NCBI RefSeq assembly: GCF_004000925.1
Contig: NZ_BIME01000015.1
Location: 62,001-126,000 of the forward strand
Direction of reading: 5' to 3'
DNA from: Paenibacillus illinoisensis NBRC 15959
Lineage (GTDB): Bacteria; Bacillota; Bacilli; Paenibacillales; Paenibacillaceae
DNA length: 64,000 nt
Under the pieces are notes generated by a model. It was not told the DNA's origin and did not search any database. It worked only from the letters and a program-made list of their open reading frames with translations. Positions within the stretch are counted from its first letter, which is position 1. Each line of letters opens with the position of its first letter. Positions 17,079-25,539 of this stretch are shown here, piece after piece. The translations under genes and the position numbers were made by a program.

Positions 17079-18101
17079 TTAAACCAGCTTTTGACCACAG
17101 TTGGGACAGAAGTTGGCTCCTTCATTTTTGGCACCACAGTTCGGACAGAAGTTCGGCTTCTTGGCCCCCTCGGAAGAAGATCCTTCCTTGGGCGCGGATG
17201 GTTGATCCGTATTTTGGCCTGAACTGTTGTTATTATTATTTTGATTCTGGCCTTGATTCTGGTTCATGTTCTTCATCATTTCGTTAGCCATATTCATACC
17301 CATCATCATGCCCGCCATATCCGATGCTGCGCCGCCACCTTTCACCTTGCCGGATGCGATGCCATCCGTCATGCTAACCTGCTGGTATTTCTGCAGATTA
17401 CCGATCATCTCATGCGAAGCGGTCTTCGTGATCATGTCCTGAATCTCTTGCGGGTAATTGAAACTCATCACTTGGAATCCGGTAATGCCAATCCCGATGT
17501 CCATCATTTGCATATCCAGGTCTTCCTGTATGCCTTTTGCAATCTCCGATGCGTTCGCCTGCAGGTTAAACATATCCTTGCCCTCACGGCTAATCCACTT
17601 CATAAGCAGCTGATCCAGTACAGAAGTCATGCGGATTTTGACATCCTCGACCAGATAGCTCTGCTTGATGCCAGCAATTTTATCAATGAGCGTGACGTAG
17701 TCACTCACCTTGAAGTTGAACGTACCGTTGGCCCGAATCGGCATTCCGCCCGGAAGCTGAGGTGTCGGAATCAGTACAGGGCTTTGCGTTCCCCACCGAA
17801 CGGTAAATTCCTTTGTATTCACAAACAGCACTTCGACCCGCATGCCGCTGTTGAACCCGAATTTAAACCCTTTTAATGTAGACAGAAACGGAATGATCTC
17901 GGAATCAATATTAAATGAGCCTTCATCTTCAAAGATTCCCTCAACCTTTCCGTTGTTCAAAAAGATCGCATCCTGACCCGAACGGATAATCAGCTTACTG
18001 CCCTTCTTGATCTCCCGGTTGCTCCACTTCCAGAAAATCATGTCATCTCTGAATTCTTCCCATTCCACTACATTCGAAAATTGATTTTTGAAAAATCCCA
18101 T
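17079..18101 (-). CDS. ydjI: SPFH-domain protein with C-terminal zinc ribbon (YdjI-like)
   Basis: 340 residues. It starts MGFFKNQFSNVVEWEEF like B. subtilis YdjI, followed by an SPFH (stomatin/flotillin-like) domain to about residue 235, an Asn/Gln-rich linker (a run of NQGQNQNNNNNSSGQN) and a double CxxC zinc ribbon at the end (FCPNCGAKNEGANFCPNCG). The ATG at 18101 is preferred to one four codons upstream that abuts the binding site. In B. subtilis YdjI works with YdjG and YdjH to bring PspA to the membrane under envelope stress. It is the last gene of the operon here. Confidence 0.92.
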   Translation of the reverse strand: MGFFKNQFSNVVEWEEFRDDMIFWKWSNREIKKGSKLIIRSGQDAIFLNNGKVEGIFEDEGSFNIDSEIIPFLSTLKGFKFGFNSGMRVEVLFVNTKEFTVRWGTQSPVLIPTPQLPGGMPIRANGTFNFKVSDYVTLIDKIAGIKQSYLVEDVKIRMTSVLDQLLMKWISREGKDMFNLQANASEIAKGIQEDLDMQMMDIGIGITGFQVMSFNYPQEIQDMITKTASHEMIGNLQKYQQVSMTDGIASGKVKGGGAASDMAGMMMGMNMANEMMKNMNQNQGQNQNNNNNSSGQNTDQPSAPKEGSSSEGAKKPNFCPNCGAKNEGANFCPNCGQKLV

Positions 18102-18140
18102 ACTCGTTCCCATCCCTTCTATGTTGTACTAAAACAAATG

Positions 18141-18950
18141 TTAAAACGATCTGCTGCTTCCGCTATGTGAGTGGCCGCCTCGGGTGGTACCTCCACCACC
18201 GCCGCCTCCGCCTCCGCCTCCGTTGTTATTGTTTCTTTCTATTTTTTGTTTGGTGACCGTTGTGCGGATATACCGATCCTGACGATCAATTACACTGGAG
18301 GAACCGGAATCCTCATATGTTACTCGATTGACGGTGACTCTTCCTCCTGAACGGTAGGCCATCACCCCAACTACGATTCCTCCGATAGCCACGGATGCAG
18401 CGAGCTGAAACCAGGTTTTGAATAGAATGTTATCCGGATTCACACCCGGTTTAATTCCCATGTATTCATAGGACAGGTCCAGATACTTCTCAAAGGCCAG
18501 TCTATAATTCCCGTCCGTTACATCCGGGGCTATTTTGGCTGTAATTTTGTCAGCCCTCCCGTTGTCGATATATTCTTCTCCTTTGTAAAAGCCAGCCAAA
18601 TACATTTTTCGATTGTACATATCAAGTGTCAAAATGACCGTGTTTCCGTGGGCCTTATCGTAACCGGGCGCTCGCTCGTCGTAGAAATCCTCCGTTAGCA
18701 ATTCTTCATTTTTGTGCTCTTCATTATTGGAAGTAAATATAATAAAATCCGTCTGCCTCTCGGCTCCATACTCATTCGCCAGTGCGTTCAATTCACTTTT
18801 CTCCTGCTCACTCAGCAGATTGGCCTCATCATGGATGAGATTTTTACTCTCGGCTGCCGAGGCAGTCTGAACAGTCCAAAAGGAGAAGGCCAGACCAAAC
18901 ACCATCATTACCAGCGTGGTCACCATTGCAAGCTGTTTGACCTGTTTCAC
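18141..18950 (-). CDS. ydjH: TPM-domain membrane protein (YdjH-like)
   Basis: 269 residues: signal peptide (KQVKQLAMVTTLVMMVFGLA, cleavage near TASA-AES), an extracytoplasmic TPM domain with LIHDEANLLSEQEKSEL, one membrane helix (about 173-195, FQLAASVAIGGIVVGVMAY) and a C-terminal Gly run ending GGHSHSGSSRSF. The start is GTG at 18950 after GGAGG; its GTGA overlaps the ydjG stop by four bases, so the two are coupled. The longer open frame upstream lies wholly within ydjG and gives no signal peptide. Partner of YdjG and YdjI in PspA recruitment in B. subtilis. Confidence 0.9.
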   Translation of the reverse strand: MKQVKQLAMVTTLVMMVFGLAFSFWTVQTASAAESKNLIHDEANLLSEQEKSELNALANEYGAERQTDFIIFTSNNEEHKNEELLTEDFYDERAPGYDKAHGNTVILTLDMYNRKMYLAGFYKGEEYIDNGRADKITAKIAPDVTDGNYRLAFEKYLDLSYEYMGIKPGVNPDNILFKTWFQLAASVAIGGIVVGVMAYRSGGRVTVNRVTYEDSGSSSVIDRQDRYIRTTVTKQKIERNNNNGGGGGGGGGGGTTRGGHSHSGSSRSF

Positions 18951-19978
18951 AGGAACCCACCTCCCATCATCCAGGAGATCAGTTTCAAGGACAATAAGGA
19001 CACGGCGGAAACGCCGGCGAACCATCCGGCCACTTTGGCTTTGCTAATGGGCGGTTTGCCGACCACTTTTCCCGTCTGGCCATTCATGGCAAAGGTATAT
19101 TGGGCACGATTGAAGTCATAATAGACCATCCATACGGGAAGCAGCACATAGTCTGCATTTTTTAGTGTCGTATCAATTTGTTTGTCCGTGTAACTTACAC
19201 TGTTATATCCGGATACGGTTGAAGCAATATATGAATCAATATAAGATCGGGTCTTCTCCTTGGCCCGCGGATATAACTCTTCATCGGTGTAGCTGTATTT
19301 CTCTGCAATGTATCCCGCAAGATACGGGGTCTTGAACTCTTTCAGCTGATTATAGGGAAACGGCTCCAGCTTATCCATCAGCTCATCCTTCATTTTCTCC
19401 GAAGCGTCAATGGGCAGATTCACATAGTTGAGCCGGATTTTCCGGTAAATATCAAAATGCTGTGTCTCCGTATAATGGTAGTCGCCTTGCGTGTAGGTTC
19501 TCACCTTGGTTCCGCGGCCGTGAACTTCGATTTTGTTATGTAGCTCATATAACCAGAACGGCACATACATTCCGGTAATATTCTGAATCCGGTCTGCACT
19601 CATGAATCCGCTCGGGGTCAGCAGGCCGTTCCGGCACCACTTTTTGAATGCCTGCTTCGCCTGCTCCTTGCTGATAGAAAACGGAATAACCATGACGGGT
19701 GCCAGATCACCCGTCAGCCGATCGCTCAGCACAACTGCCGCTCCGCAGAAGCTGCACGTGGTTGCACTCGTCTCCGGTTCCGTGACGATATCCGCGCCGC
19801 AGCTGTTACAGTGATATTGCTTCACTTCATTTTCCGTGAACACCTGTTTCTTGAGCGGATCAGGGATTTGCTCAATGTTGTCCTGTCGTCCACAGCTCGG
19901 GCAGGATAATGAACCTGTCGCGCTGTCAAAAACCATACCACTGCCACAGTTGGGACACTTGTATTCAATAACTGGCAT
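18947..19978 (-). CDS. ydjG: Double zinc-ribbon membrane protein (YdjG-like)
   Basis: 343 residues. Two N-terminal zinc ribbons are clear: CPNCGSG with CPSCGRQ (residues about 8-35) and CNSCGAD with CSFCGAA (about 56-84). A long soluble region follows with paired Tyr-rich strands, then one membrane helix near the C-terminus (VAGWFAGVSAVSLLSLKLIS) and a short tail MMGGGFL. GAGGTG precedes the ATG at 19978. It lies 40 nt after pspA, and its stop overlaps the ydjH start. In B. subtilis YdjG and YdjH form a membrane complex that recruits PspA with YdjI. Confidence 0.9.
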   Translation of the reverse strand: MPVIEYKCPNCGSGMVFDSATGSLSCPSCGRQDNIEQIPDPLKKQVFTENEVKQYHCNSCGADIVTEPETSATTCSFCGAAVVLSDRLTGDLAPVMVIPFSISKEQAKQAFKKWCRNGLLTPSGFMSADRIQNITGMYVPFWLYELHNKIEVHGRGTKVRTYTQGDYHYTETQHFDIYRKIRLNYVNLPIDASEKMKDELMDKLEPFPYNQLKEFKTPYLAGYIAEKYSYTDEELYPRAKEKTRSYIDSYIASTVSGYNSVSYTDKQIDTTLKNADYVLLPVWMVYYDFNRAQYTFAMNGQTGKVVGKPPISKAKVAGWFAGVSAVSLLSLKLISWMMGGGFL

Positions 19979-20018
19979 CTGCTCACCTCAATATTAACGA
20001 AATATAATCGTATAAATC

Positions 20019-20723
20019 CTAATTATTCTTCAGCTTCTCCTGAATTGCTGCGAGTTCTTCCTCCGCACTCGGAGCTTTATTGTCACTATTACCCGCTTCC
20101 GCGTTCATTTCTCTCTCCAGCTGCGCAATAAGTTCATCCAGATCATCTTCCTGCTTCCCTGCCCGGAGCTCGGCAAGTGCTTCTGCTTCATTCAAAGCCT
20201 GATTGGCCTTCTCTTCCATCGCCTGAAAAGCCGCGTTTGCTTTTCCTACTGAAGCATTCCGTTCATTGGCCTGCTGCTGGGCTTTCGCCTCTGCCATTCT
20301 GCCTTTCAGCTCGGTATGTCTGGCTTCCAATTGTCCCAGATCTGCTACCAATTTCTCATTCATATGCTTCATCATTTTGACTTTCGCGGAGGCACGTTCA
20401 TACGCTGCCTGTAATTCGTTCCATTTCTCTGTCTGCTTCACTTTCTTCTCCAGAAAACTCCGGGCCTGATCTTCATCGCCTGATTCTGCCGACTTCTCTG
20501 CATACCGCTGCAATTTCTTCATCTCAGCACTGCATTCGTCCACAGCTCGCTTCGCCCTGCTCTCCTCCGACAGAACGGCCGCCGTCTCTGCCTTTACCTG
20601 TCCCAGATCACTGCTTAGACTCCGCATATATTCATTCACGGTCTTCTCCGGATCTTCCGCCCGAGCCAGCAAGCTGTTCACATTGGCCTTCATCACGTCC
20701 CTAAACCTCGATAAGATTCCCAT
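20019..20723 (-). CDS. pspA: Phage shock protein A (PspA/Vipp1/IM30 family)
   Basis: 234 residues, nearly all helical coiled coil: MGILSRFRDVMKANVNSLLARAEDPEKTVNEYM is the family N-terminus whose first helix binds stressed membranes, followed by heptad-rich Ala/Glu/Lys helices to about 200 and an acidic tail. This ESCRT-III-like protein assembles on damaged cytoplasmic membrane. GGAGGAGG precedes the ATG. It is the first gene of pspA-ydjG-ydjH-ydjI, and a TGAAAC element upstream resembles an ECF sigma-W promoter, as for the B. subtilis operon. Confidence 0.95.
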   Translation of the reverse strand: MGILSRFRDVMKANVNSLLARAEDPEKTVNEYMRSLSSDLGQVKAETAAVLSEESRAKRAVDECSAEMKKLQRYAEKSAESGDEDQARSFLEKKVKQTEKWNELQAAYERASAKVKMMKHMNEKLVADLGQLEARHTELKGRMAEAKAQQQANERNASVGKANAAFQAMEEKANQALNEAEALAELRAGKQEDDLDELIAQLEREMNAEAGNSDNKAPSAEEELAAIQEKLKNN

Positions 20724-20764
20724 TCCTGTGTTCCTCCTCCGAAAAGTTTACATATACCCTATAA

Positions 20765-20791
20765 TACATGAATTCCAAGAACGAGGTTTCA
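20765..20791 (-). promoter_or_regulatory. Possible sigma-W-type promoter of pspA operon
   Basis: Minus strand TGAAAC (20786-20791), 17 nt, TGTA (20765-20768), 42 nt before the pspA ATG. The -35 is a perfect match to the sigma-W consensus; the -10 differs by one base from CGTA and the spacer is one longer than usual. Confidence 0.5.
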
Positions 20792-20822
20792 TTACACGGA
20801 TTGGGAAGTTATTTCCCAAATG

Positions 20823-20850
20823 AAAAACCATCAGCTCCTGCTGATGGTTG
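20823..20850 (-). terminator. Terminator of the 70-residue ORF
   Basis: Perfect 10-bp minus-strand stem AACCATCAGC-AGGA-GCTGATGGTT running into TTTTTC, 45 nt after the stop. Confidence 0.85.
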
Positions 20851-20894
20851 CTCTTAAGCTGCACTATCCATTTTTAATGGTATGGCTATCCGGA

Positions 20895-21107
20895 TCAGGC
20901 GGGAAGACTCTCTACCGCGGTAAAGAATACATCCAGCAGTTCTACACCAAAGTTTGCCTCAACATATGCCGTAATATGCTTCAGATCCTCTTCGTGCTGA
21001 TACTCCAGACATGGACGACCTTCGCTCCAGAGCACTCTGCACGTAAACTCATTAACCACGCATTGAATAATCTGATCCTGCTCTACCGCTTCACGAAATG
21101 CTGGCAT
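20895..21107 (-). CDS. Small acidic protein, unknown function
   Basis: 70 residues (MPAFREAVEQDQIIQCVVNE... ending FFTAVESLPA), soluble, no recognisable domain. The ATG lies nine bases after AAAGGAG and the gene is followed by a strong terminator, which together support expression. It is divergent from the PrpR-like regulator, 234 nt away. I do not recognise the family; a short mixed alpha/beta fold is possible. Confidence 0.65.
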   Translation of the reverse strand: MPAFREAVEQDQIIQCVVNEFTCRVLWSEGRPCLEYQHEEDLKHITAYVEANFGVELLDVFFTAVESLPA

Positions 21108-21341
21108 CGCATGACGCTCCTTTCTTCCCTTTCCATCGTTGATGCTATGTATTCATTTTGAAAAAATGGATTCCGAACTTCCGTGATAATTATCACAAGG
21201 TCGTAGTGCAGCAAACAGCATGGCTTATCCCTCCTCTGTGACCTTGCACCTAAAGCTTCTAGAGCAAAGATGCCAATCTCTCGTAAGTTGGCTATAATAA
21301 GGGAACCATGAAATGAGATTTCTATAAAAGGCAGGAACATT

Positions 21342-23024
21342 ATGCGTACACGAGTTCATATCATTGCTCCTTACGAATCCATGACTACCATCATACAAGA
21401 ATGCATTCCCCAGTTTCCTCAATTATCGATTCAATGCGATGTGGGCGACTTGGCGAAGGGGGCCGAACTGGCTTCACAAGCCGAACGAAACGGGGCCGAA
21501 ATCATCATAAGCCGTGGGGGTACTGCACAGTTAATCAAGGAAGCCGTCACCATTCCCGTCATTGATGTACAGCTCTCGGGATATGACATGATTCGTTCCT
21601 TGACTCTGGCCAGCCAGTTTAACGGCAAAACGGCCATCGTTGGCTTTTCAAATATCACATCAGGTGCACAGTCCATTATTGATTTGATGGACCTGCCCCT
21701 CAAGGTATACACGATTCGCAGTTCCGAAGATGTCGCCAGGCTGCTGCTGGAGCTGAAAGCATCCGGGTACCGTCAGATTGTCGGGGACGTTATCACCGTA
21801 GATACCGCCAGAACCTATGGGCTCGAAGGGTTACTGATCCAGTCTGGCAAGGAAGCCATTCTGCGTGCGCTTGAAGATGCCCAGCTGGTATTTCGCTATC
21901 TGAGCAAGAACCAAGCCATTTCAGTCATTTTGAATAACCTGGTCACACAGGAACACCCCAATCTGCTTATTTTAGATGACCGGAATGATATTGTATTTGA
22001 GAACCTGACAGACTTCGAACAGAACCCACTGACGGATAATTACATTCATTTGATTAACACCAATCTGGAGTTTGAGCAATCCCAGGTTCAACATATGTTC
22101 ATGGTGGACGATTATCAGCTGACAGTAACGGCCCATGAAACGACACTGAATCATAAGGGTTATAAAGTCTACACACTTGAAAAAGGACAGCCCTACCAGT
22201 TTGCACAATTCGGCATAACCACCTACACGGATATATCCATCGAGCCCATTGTTGCTGAATCGCCAGCCATGCAGGTGATGTTGAAGAACATTCAGGCTTT
22301 ATATGAAAATCACGAACCCATATATCTGCTCGGACATGCGGATTCAGGCAAATCATTTCTCGTAAAACACATGCATCAGATGTACTCAGGCGGTGGACTG
22401 CTGCTGCAAATAGACCTGTCACAGGTACCTGCCGGTCATTTGCATAAAATACCGCTCTCCAAGGTTCGCAACGTGGAGCTGAATCATATCGAACAACGAC
22501 TCTATGATGAAGAGGTGACCTCCTTCATTCAAACCTGTCTAAACAGGCAGATTGGTGTATTCATTCTGGGAGAAGAGCCCCTGAATCCGTATTGGACCCT
22601 TGATATCGAGCTCAGTACCATGATGATGCCAAGTCTTGCGGACAGGCTGGAGGATCTGGCTCCACTGATCCAGCAGTTCCTTACCGACTATTATCATAAG
22701 TATGGAACCGCTGCGGTGAAGATCAAAGAGGATGCACTGCAGTTAATCCGGGAGCAGGTTCCACAGATGACAGTCAGCCAGCTGAAGCATCTTATCAAAC
22801 AGGCTGCCCTGAATGAGCAGGATTATGTGATCTCGACAGATACGTTGTCCCGCCTGCTGAATCAGCATTCTGCAACGAACACGATGAGGTTGAATGGTAC
22901 GCTGAAAGAGATCGAGAAGGAAATTATTCAGCACGTTCTGCAGGAAGAAAACAATAATCAATCCAAGGCTGCAGATCGCCTGGGGATTAACCGGGCCACA
23001 CTTTGGCGCAAACTTAAAGAATAA
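21342..23024 (+). CDS. PrpR-N-domain transcriptional regulator with degenerate AAA+ module
   Basis: 560 residues. The N-terminal PrpR sensor domain covers about 8-185 (GAEIIISRGGTAQLIKEAV; IPVIDVQLSGYDMIRSL), then a PAS-like region (about 200-290), a shortened AAA+ domain with Walker A GHADSGKS at 331-338 and a weak Walker B near 405-412, and a Fis-type helix-turn-helix at 538-559 (QSKAADRLGINRATLWRKL). The sigma-54-contacting GAFTGA loop is missing and the Walker A-B distance is short, so activation through sigma-54 is unlikely. PrpR domains sense small acids. It stands directly ahead of the transporter-kinase-dehydrogenase genes on the same strand and is their probable regulator. Confidence 0.88.
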   Translation: MRTRVHIIAPYESMTTIIQECIPQFPQLSIQCDVGDLAKGAELASQAERNGAEIIISRGGTAQLIKEAVTIPVIDVQLSGYDMIRSLTLASQFNGKTAIVGFSNITSGAQSIIDLMDLPLKVYTIRSSEDVARLLLELKASGYRQIVGDVITVDTARTYGLEGLLIQSGKEAILRALEDAQLVFRYLSKNQAISVILNNLVTQEHPNLLILDDRNDIVFENLTDFEQNPLTDNYIHLINTNLEFEQSQVQHMFMVDDYQLTVTAHETTLNHKGYKVYTLEKGQPYQFAQFGITTYTDISIEPIVAESPAMQVMLKNIQALYENHEPIYLLGHADSGKSFLVKHMHQMYSGGGLLLQIDLSQVPAGHLHKIPLSKVRNVELNHIEQRLYDEEVTSFIQTCLNRQIGVFILGEEPLNPYWTLDIELSTMMMPSLADRLEDLAPLIQQFLTDYYHKYGTAAVKIKEDALQLIREQVPQMTVSQLKHLIKQAALNEQDYVISTDTLSRLLNQHSATNTMRLNGTLKEIEKEIIQHVLQEENNNQSKAADRLGINRATLWRKLKE

Positions 23025-23046
23025 TCTTTAAGTTTGTGCTTTTTTT
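23006..23046 (+). terminator. Terminator overlapping the regulator's last codons
   Basis: GCGCAAACTTAAAGA (23006-23020) pairs over 15 positions with TCTTTAAGTTTGTGC (23025-23039), one G-U, and is followed by seven T. The loop contains the stop codon, so the last five codons form the stem. Confidence 0.9.
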
Positions 23047-23191
23047 ATTGCTCAATGTGTTGCATTATTAAACACTTTAGTGATTACTTAAAATTTACAG
23101 CAAATTATTGTTGCTAAAATAAACAATCTGCGTTAAGATAGTCCCTGCAAGCGCTTCATAAAAACGATTACTTAAATAAGGAGCTACTACT

Positions 23192-24178
23192 ATGAACATT
23201 AAAGCGACATTAGATCGTATTCCTGGCGGTATGATGGTTGTCCCGCTGTTACTTGGTGCAACGATTAACACTTTCTTCCCCAATGCCTTGCGGATTGGCG
23301 GATTTACCGAAGCCCTGTTCGTTAACAGTTCAAGCACGCTGATCGCTTTGTTCCTCCTGATTGCCGGAACACAAATTACGTTCAAGACAGCCGGTTCATC
23401 TGTCGGTAAAGGTATTACACTGCTTGTGTTCAAGTGGGCTGTTGGTGCAATATTAGGTTTGATCGCCATTTTCTTCGCGGATTCCAATGGATTATTCCTT
23501 GGTCTGGCACCACTTGCCATTATTGCTGCGATGACGAATTCCAACGGCGGGCTGTACATCGCACTGGCCGGACAATACGGCAAAGAGGATGACAAGGCTG
23601 CTTATCCATTCCTCGCGCTCAGCGACGGACCTTTTCTTACCATGGTTGCACTCTCTATTTTCGGTGCGATGGGCTTCGCCAATGGCATGTTCTCCCCGAT
23701 GGCTTTTGTAGCGGTACTGCTTCCCCTGATCGTCGGTGTGGTTATTGGTAACCTGGATCGCAGCTTGGCTGAATGGCTGCACAAAGGCAGTGACAAGCTC
23801 GTTCCATTCTTCGCCTTTTCACTCGGTATGGGAATCAACTTCTCGTCTATCATTCAAGGTGGACTAAGCGGCATCATGCTCGGTGTAATTACAGTATTGA
23901 TCACTGGCGGCGTTGGCTACCTGCTCTTCAAAGCCATTGGCTGGAATCCCATTGTCGGAGCTTCGGAAGGTTCCACAGCGGGTAACGCTGTAGGTACACC
24001 TGCTGCCATCGTGGCTGCGAATGCTTCTTTTGCCCCAATTGCTGAAATTGCTACCGTACAAATTGCAGCAAGTGTCGTAACCACCGCTATTCTATTGCCG
24101 ATCTTCATTGGTTTCCTCTCTAAACGGCTGGAGAAATCAGGCGGCGTCGAGAAATACAATCAAAGACCGACCACATAA
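23192..24178 (+). CDS. KdgT-family (2-keto-3-deoxygluconate permease-like) transporter
   Basis: 328-residue polytopic membrane protein of about ten helices, starting MNIKATLDRIPGGMMVVPLLLGATINTFFP, the KdgT family signature, with ALAGQYGKEDDKAAYPFLALSDGPF and EGSTAGNAVGTPAAIV later. KdgT imports 2-keto-3-deoxygluconate by proton symport. Here the downstream kinase and dehydrogenase suggest that the substrate is instead a four-carbon sugar acid such as threonate or erythronate. AAGGAG precedes the ATG. The 145 nt upstream are AT-rich and probably hold the promoter. Confidence 0.9.
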   Translation: MNIKATLDRIPGGMMVVPLLLGATINTFFPNALRIGGFTEALFVNSSSTLIALFLLIAGTQITFKTAGSSVGKGITLLVFKWAVGAILGLIAIFFADSNGLFLGLAPLAIIAAMTNSNGGLYIALAGQYGKEDDKAAYPFLALSDGPFLTMVALSIFGAMGFANGMFSPMAFVAVLLPLIVGVVIGNLDRSLAEWLHKGSDKLVPFFAFSLGMGINFSSIIQGGLSGIMLGVITVLITGGVGYLLFKAIGWNPIVGASEGSTAGNAVGTPAAIVAANASFAPIAEIATVQIAASVVTTAILLPIFIGFLSKRLEKSGGVEKYNQRPTT

Positions 24179-24243
24179 ATGGATGTAGCCCTATTACGAC
24201 CGGACATGAATTCACTTTTTTTGCTCAAGGAGGCGAGAACAGC

Positions 24244-25539
24244 ATGAAATTAGCCATTATTGCAGATGATCTGACTGGTGCCAATGACAGCGGGGTCCAG
24301 CTTGCCCGTCATGGCTTGAAAACCAGTGTACTATTCGACATGGACGAGAATAACATTCGTCATTACGATGCTGTTGTTTTCGACACGGACAGCCGTTCCA
24401 TTGCCTCGGATGAAGCTTATCAGCGTGTTCGTAACGCAGCGGAGTTTCTGACGAGAAACGGATTCGATACCATTTTTAAAAAAATGGATTCTACTATGCG
24501 TGGTAACATCGGAATTGAGATTGATGCTTTGTACGACGTGATTAAACCGGATTTCATGATGATCGCACCAGGTTATCCGAAAAACAATCGTACGATCCAA
24601 AGTGGAGTACATTACCTGAACGGAATTCCACTGGCAGACACTGAGATCTCAAACGATCCAAAAACACCTGTAACTGTTTCGTACCTTCCGGAACTGCTGA
24701 AACTACAGACGAAATATGAAATCGGCGAAATTAGCGTATCCGATCTGGAAGCAGGCAAAGACCATATACAGAAGAAGTTAACCCAGTTTAAAGAAAACGG
24801 CATCCCATACGTGCTTGTGGATTCGACGGAGGAACTGCATCTGGAGCAAATTTTGCAAATGACCAGCGCACTGGAGTACACCTTTGCATGGGCAGGCTCT
24901 GCAGGAATTGCCAATTATCTTCCCGGGCACTACAGTCTGGAGGGTAAATCAACGGAACTGACTATACCGGGAAACTCTGGACCCATTCTAACTGTCGTAG
25001 GCAGTGTAAACAAAAACTCACGTGCTCAGTTGAAGAAACTGCTGGGACAGACCAGCGTTTCCTCTGTTGCATTCCACTCCTTCAAAGCCGTATCCGCTGC
25101 ATCAGATCGCACAGAGGAAATGGAGCGTGTGTATAAAGAAGTAAAAACCAAGTCTCTTGAAGGCCATGACGTTGTCTTGTATTCCACGGCAGAGCAGGTT
25201 GATATTGAACTAGCACGTGCCACGGGTGAAGCCCGCGGTCTGGATCATACCGAGGTCAGCAACGAAATTGTGCGGGCTATGGGCGAGATTTGTGCCAGAT
25301 TGCTTGAAGAAGGCAATTTCAAGGGTGTATCCATGACCGGTGGAGACACTGCCAAGCAAATTTGCATGAAGTGGAATATTAGCGGCTTCGAGCTGCTGGA
25401 CGAACTTGAGATTGGTGTTCCAATATCCAAGTTTATCGGAATAGAAGGCTTACATGTCATTACCAAAGCAGGAGGCTTCGGCACACCAGAAGTCTTCATC
25501 CATGCGATTGAAAAATTAAAAGGAGGGATTCCAGTATGA
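24244..25539 (+). CDS. Four-carbon acid sugar kinase family protein (DUF1537; DtnK/OtnK-like)
   Basis: 431-residue ATP-dependent kinase. N-terminal substrate domain MKLAIIADDLTGANDSGVQ with the acidic DDLTGAND motif, then KKMDSTMRGNIGIEI and MMIAPGYPKNNRT; C-terminal nucleotide domain with GSVNKNSRAQ, SMTGGDTAKQ and KAGGFGTPEVF. Characterised members phosphorylate D-threonate, D-erythronate or 3-oxo-tetronate. Next to a PdxA2-like dehydrogenase the D-threonate/D-erythronate kinase role is likeliest, by inference. GGAGG lies 9 nt ahead of the ATG. The stop overlaps the next start by four bases (ATGA). Confidence 0.92.
   Translation: MKLAIIADDLTGANDSGVQLARHGLKTSVLFDMDENNIRHYDAVVFDTDSRSIASDEAYQRVRNAAEFLTRNGFDTIFKKMDSTMRGNIGIEIDALYDVIKPDFMMIAPGYPKNNRTIQSGVHYLNGIPLADTEISNDPKTPVTVSYLPELLKLQTKYEIGEISVSDLEAGKDHIQKKLTQFKENGIPYVLVDSTEELHLEQILQMTSALEYTFAWAGSAGIANYLPGHYSLEGKSTELTIPGNSGPILTVVGSVNKNSRAQLKKLLGQTSVSSVAFHSFKAVSAASDRTEEMERVYKEVKTKSLEGHDVVLYSTAEQVDIELARATGEARGLDHTEVSNEIVRAMGEICARLLEEGNFKGVSMTGGDTAKQICMKWNISGFELLDELEIGVPISKFIGIEGLHVITKAGGFGTPEVFIHAIEKLKGGIPV

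Noticed and set aside
23146..23159. cre-like site upstream of the KdgT gene (AAGCGCTT core).
   Set aside because: The left half matches the CcpA consensus, but the right half lacks the final CA; the core palindrome alone is too common.
23048..23191. Sigma-54 -12/-24 promoter before the KdgT gene.
   Set aside because: A TTGCA occurs at about 23053, but no TGGC lies at the required distance, and the regulator lacks the sigma-54 loop.
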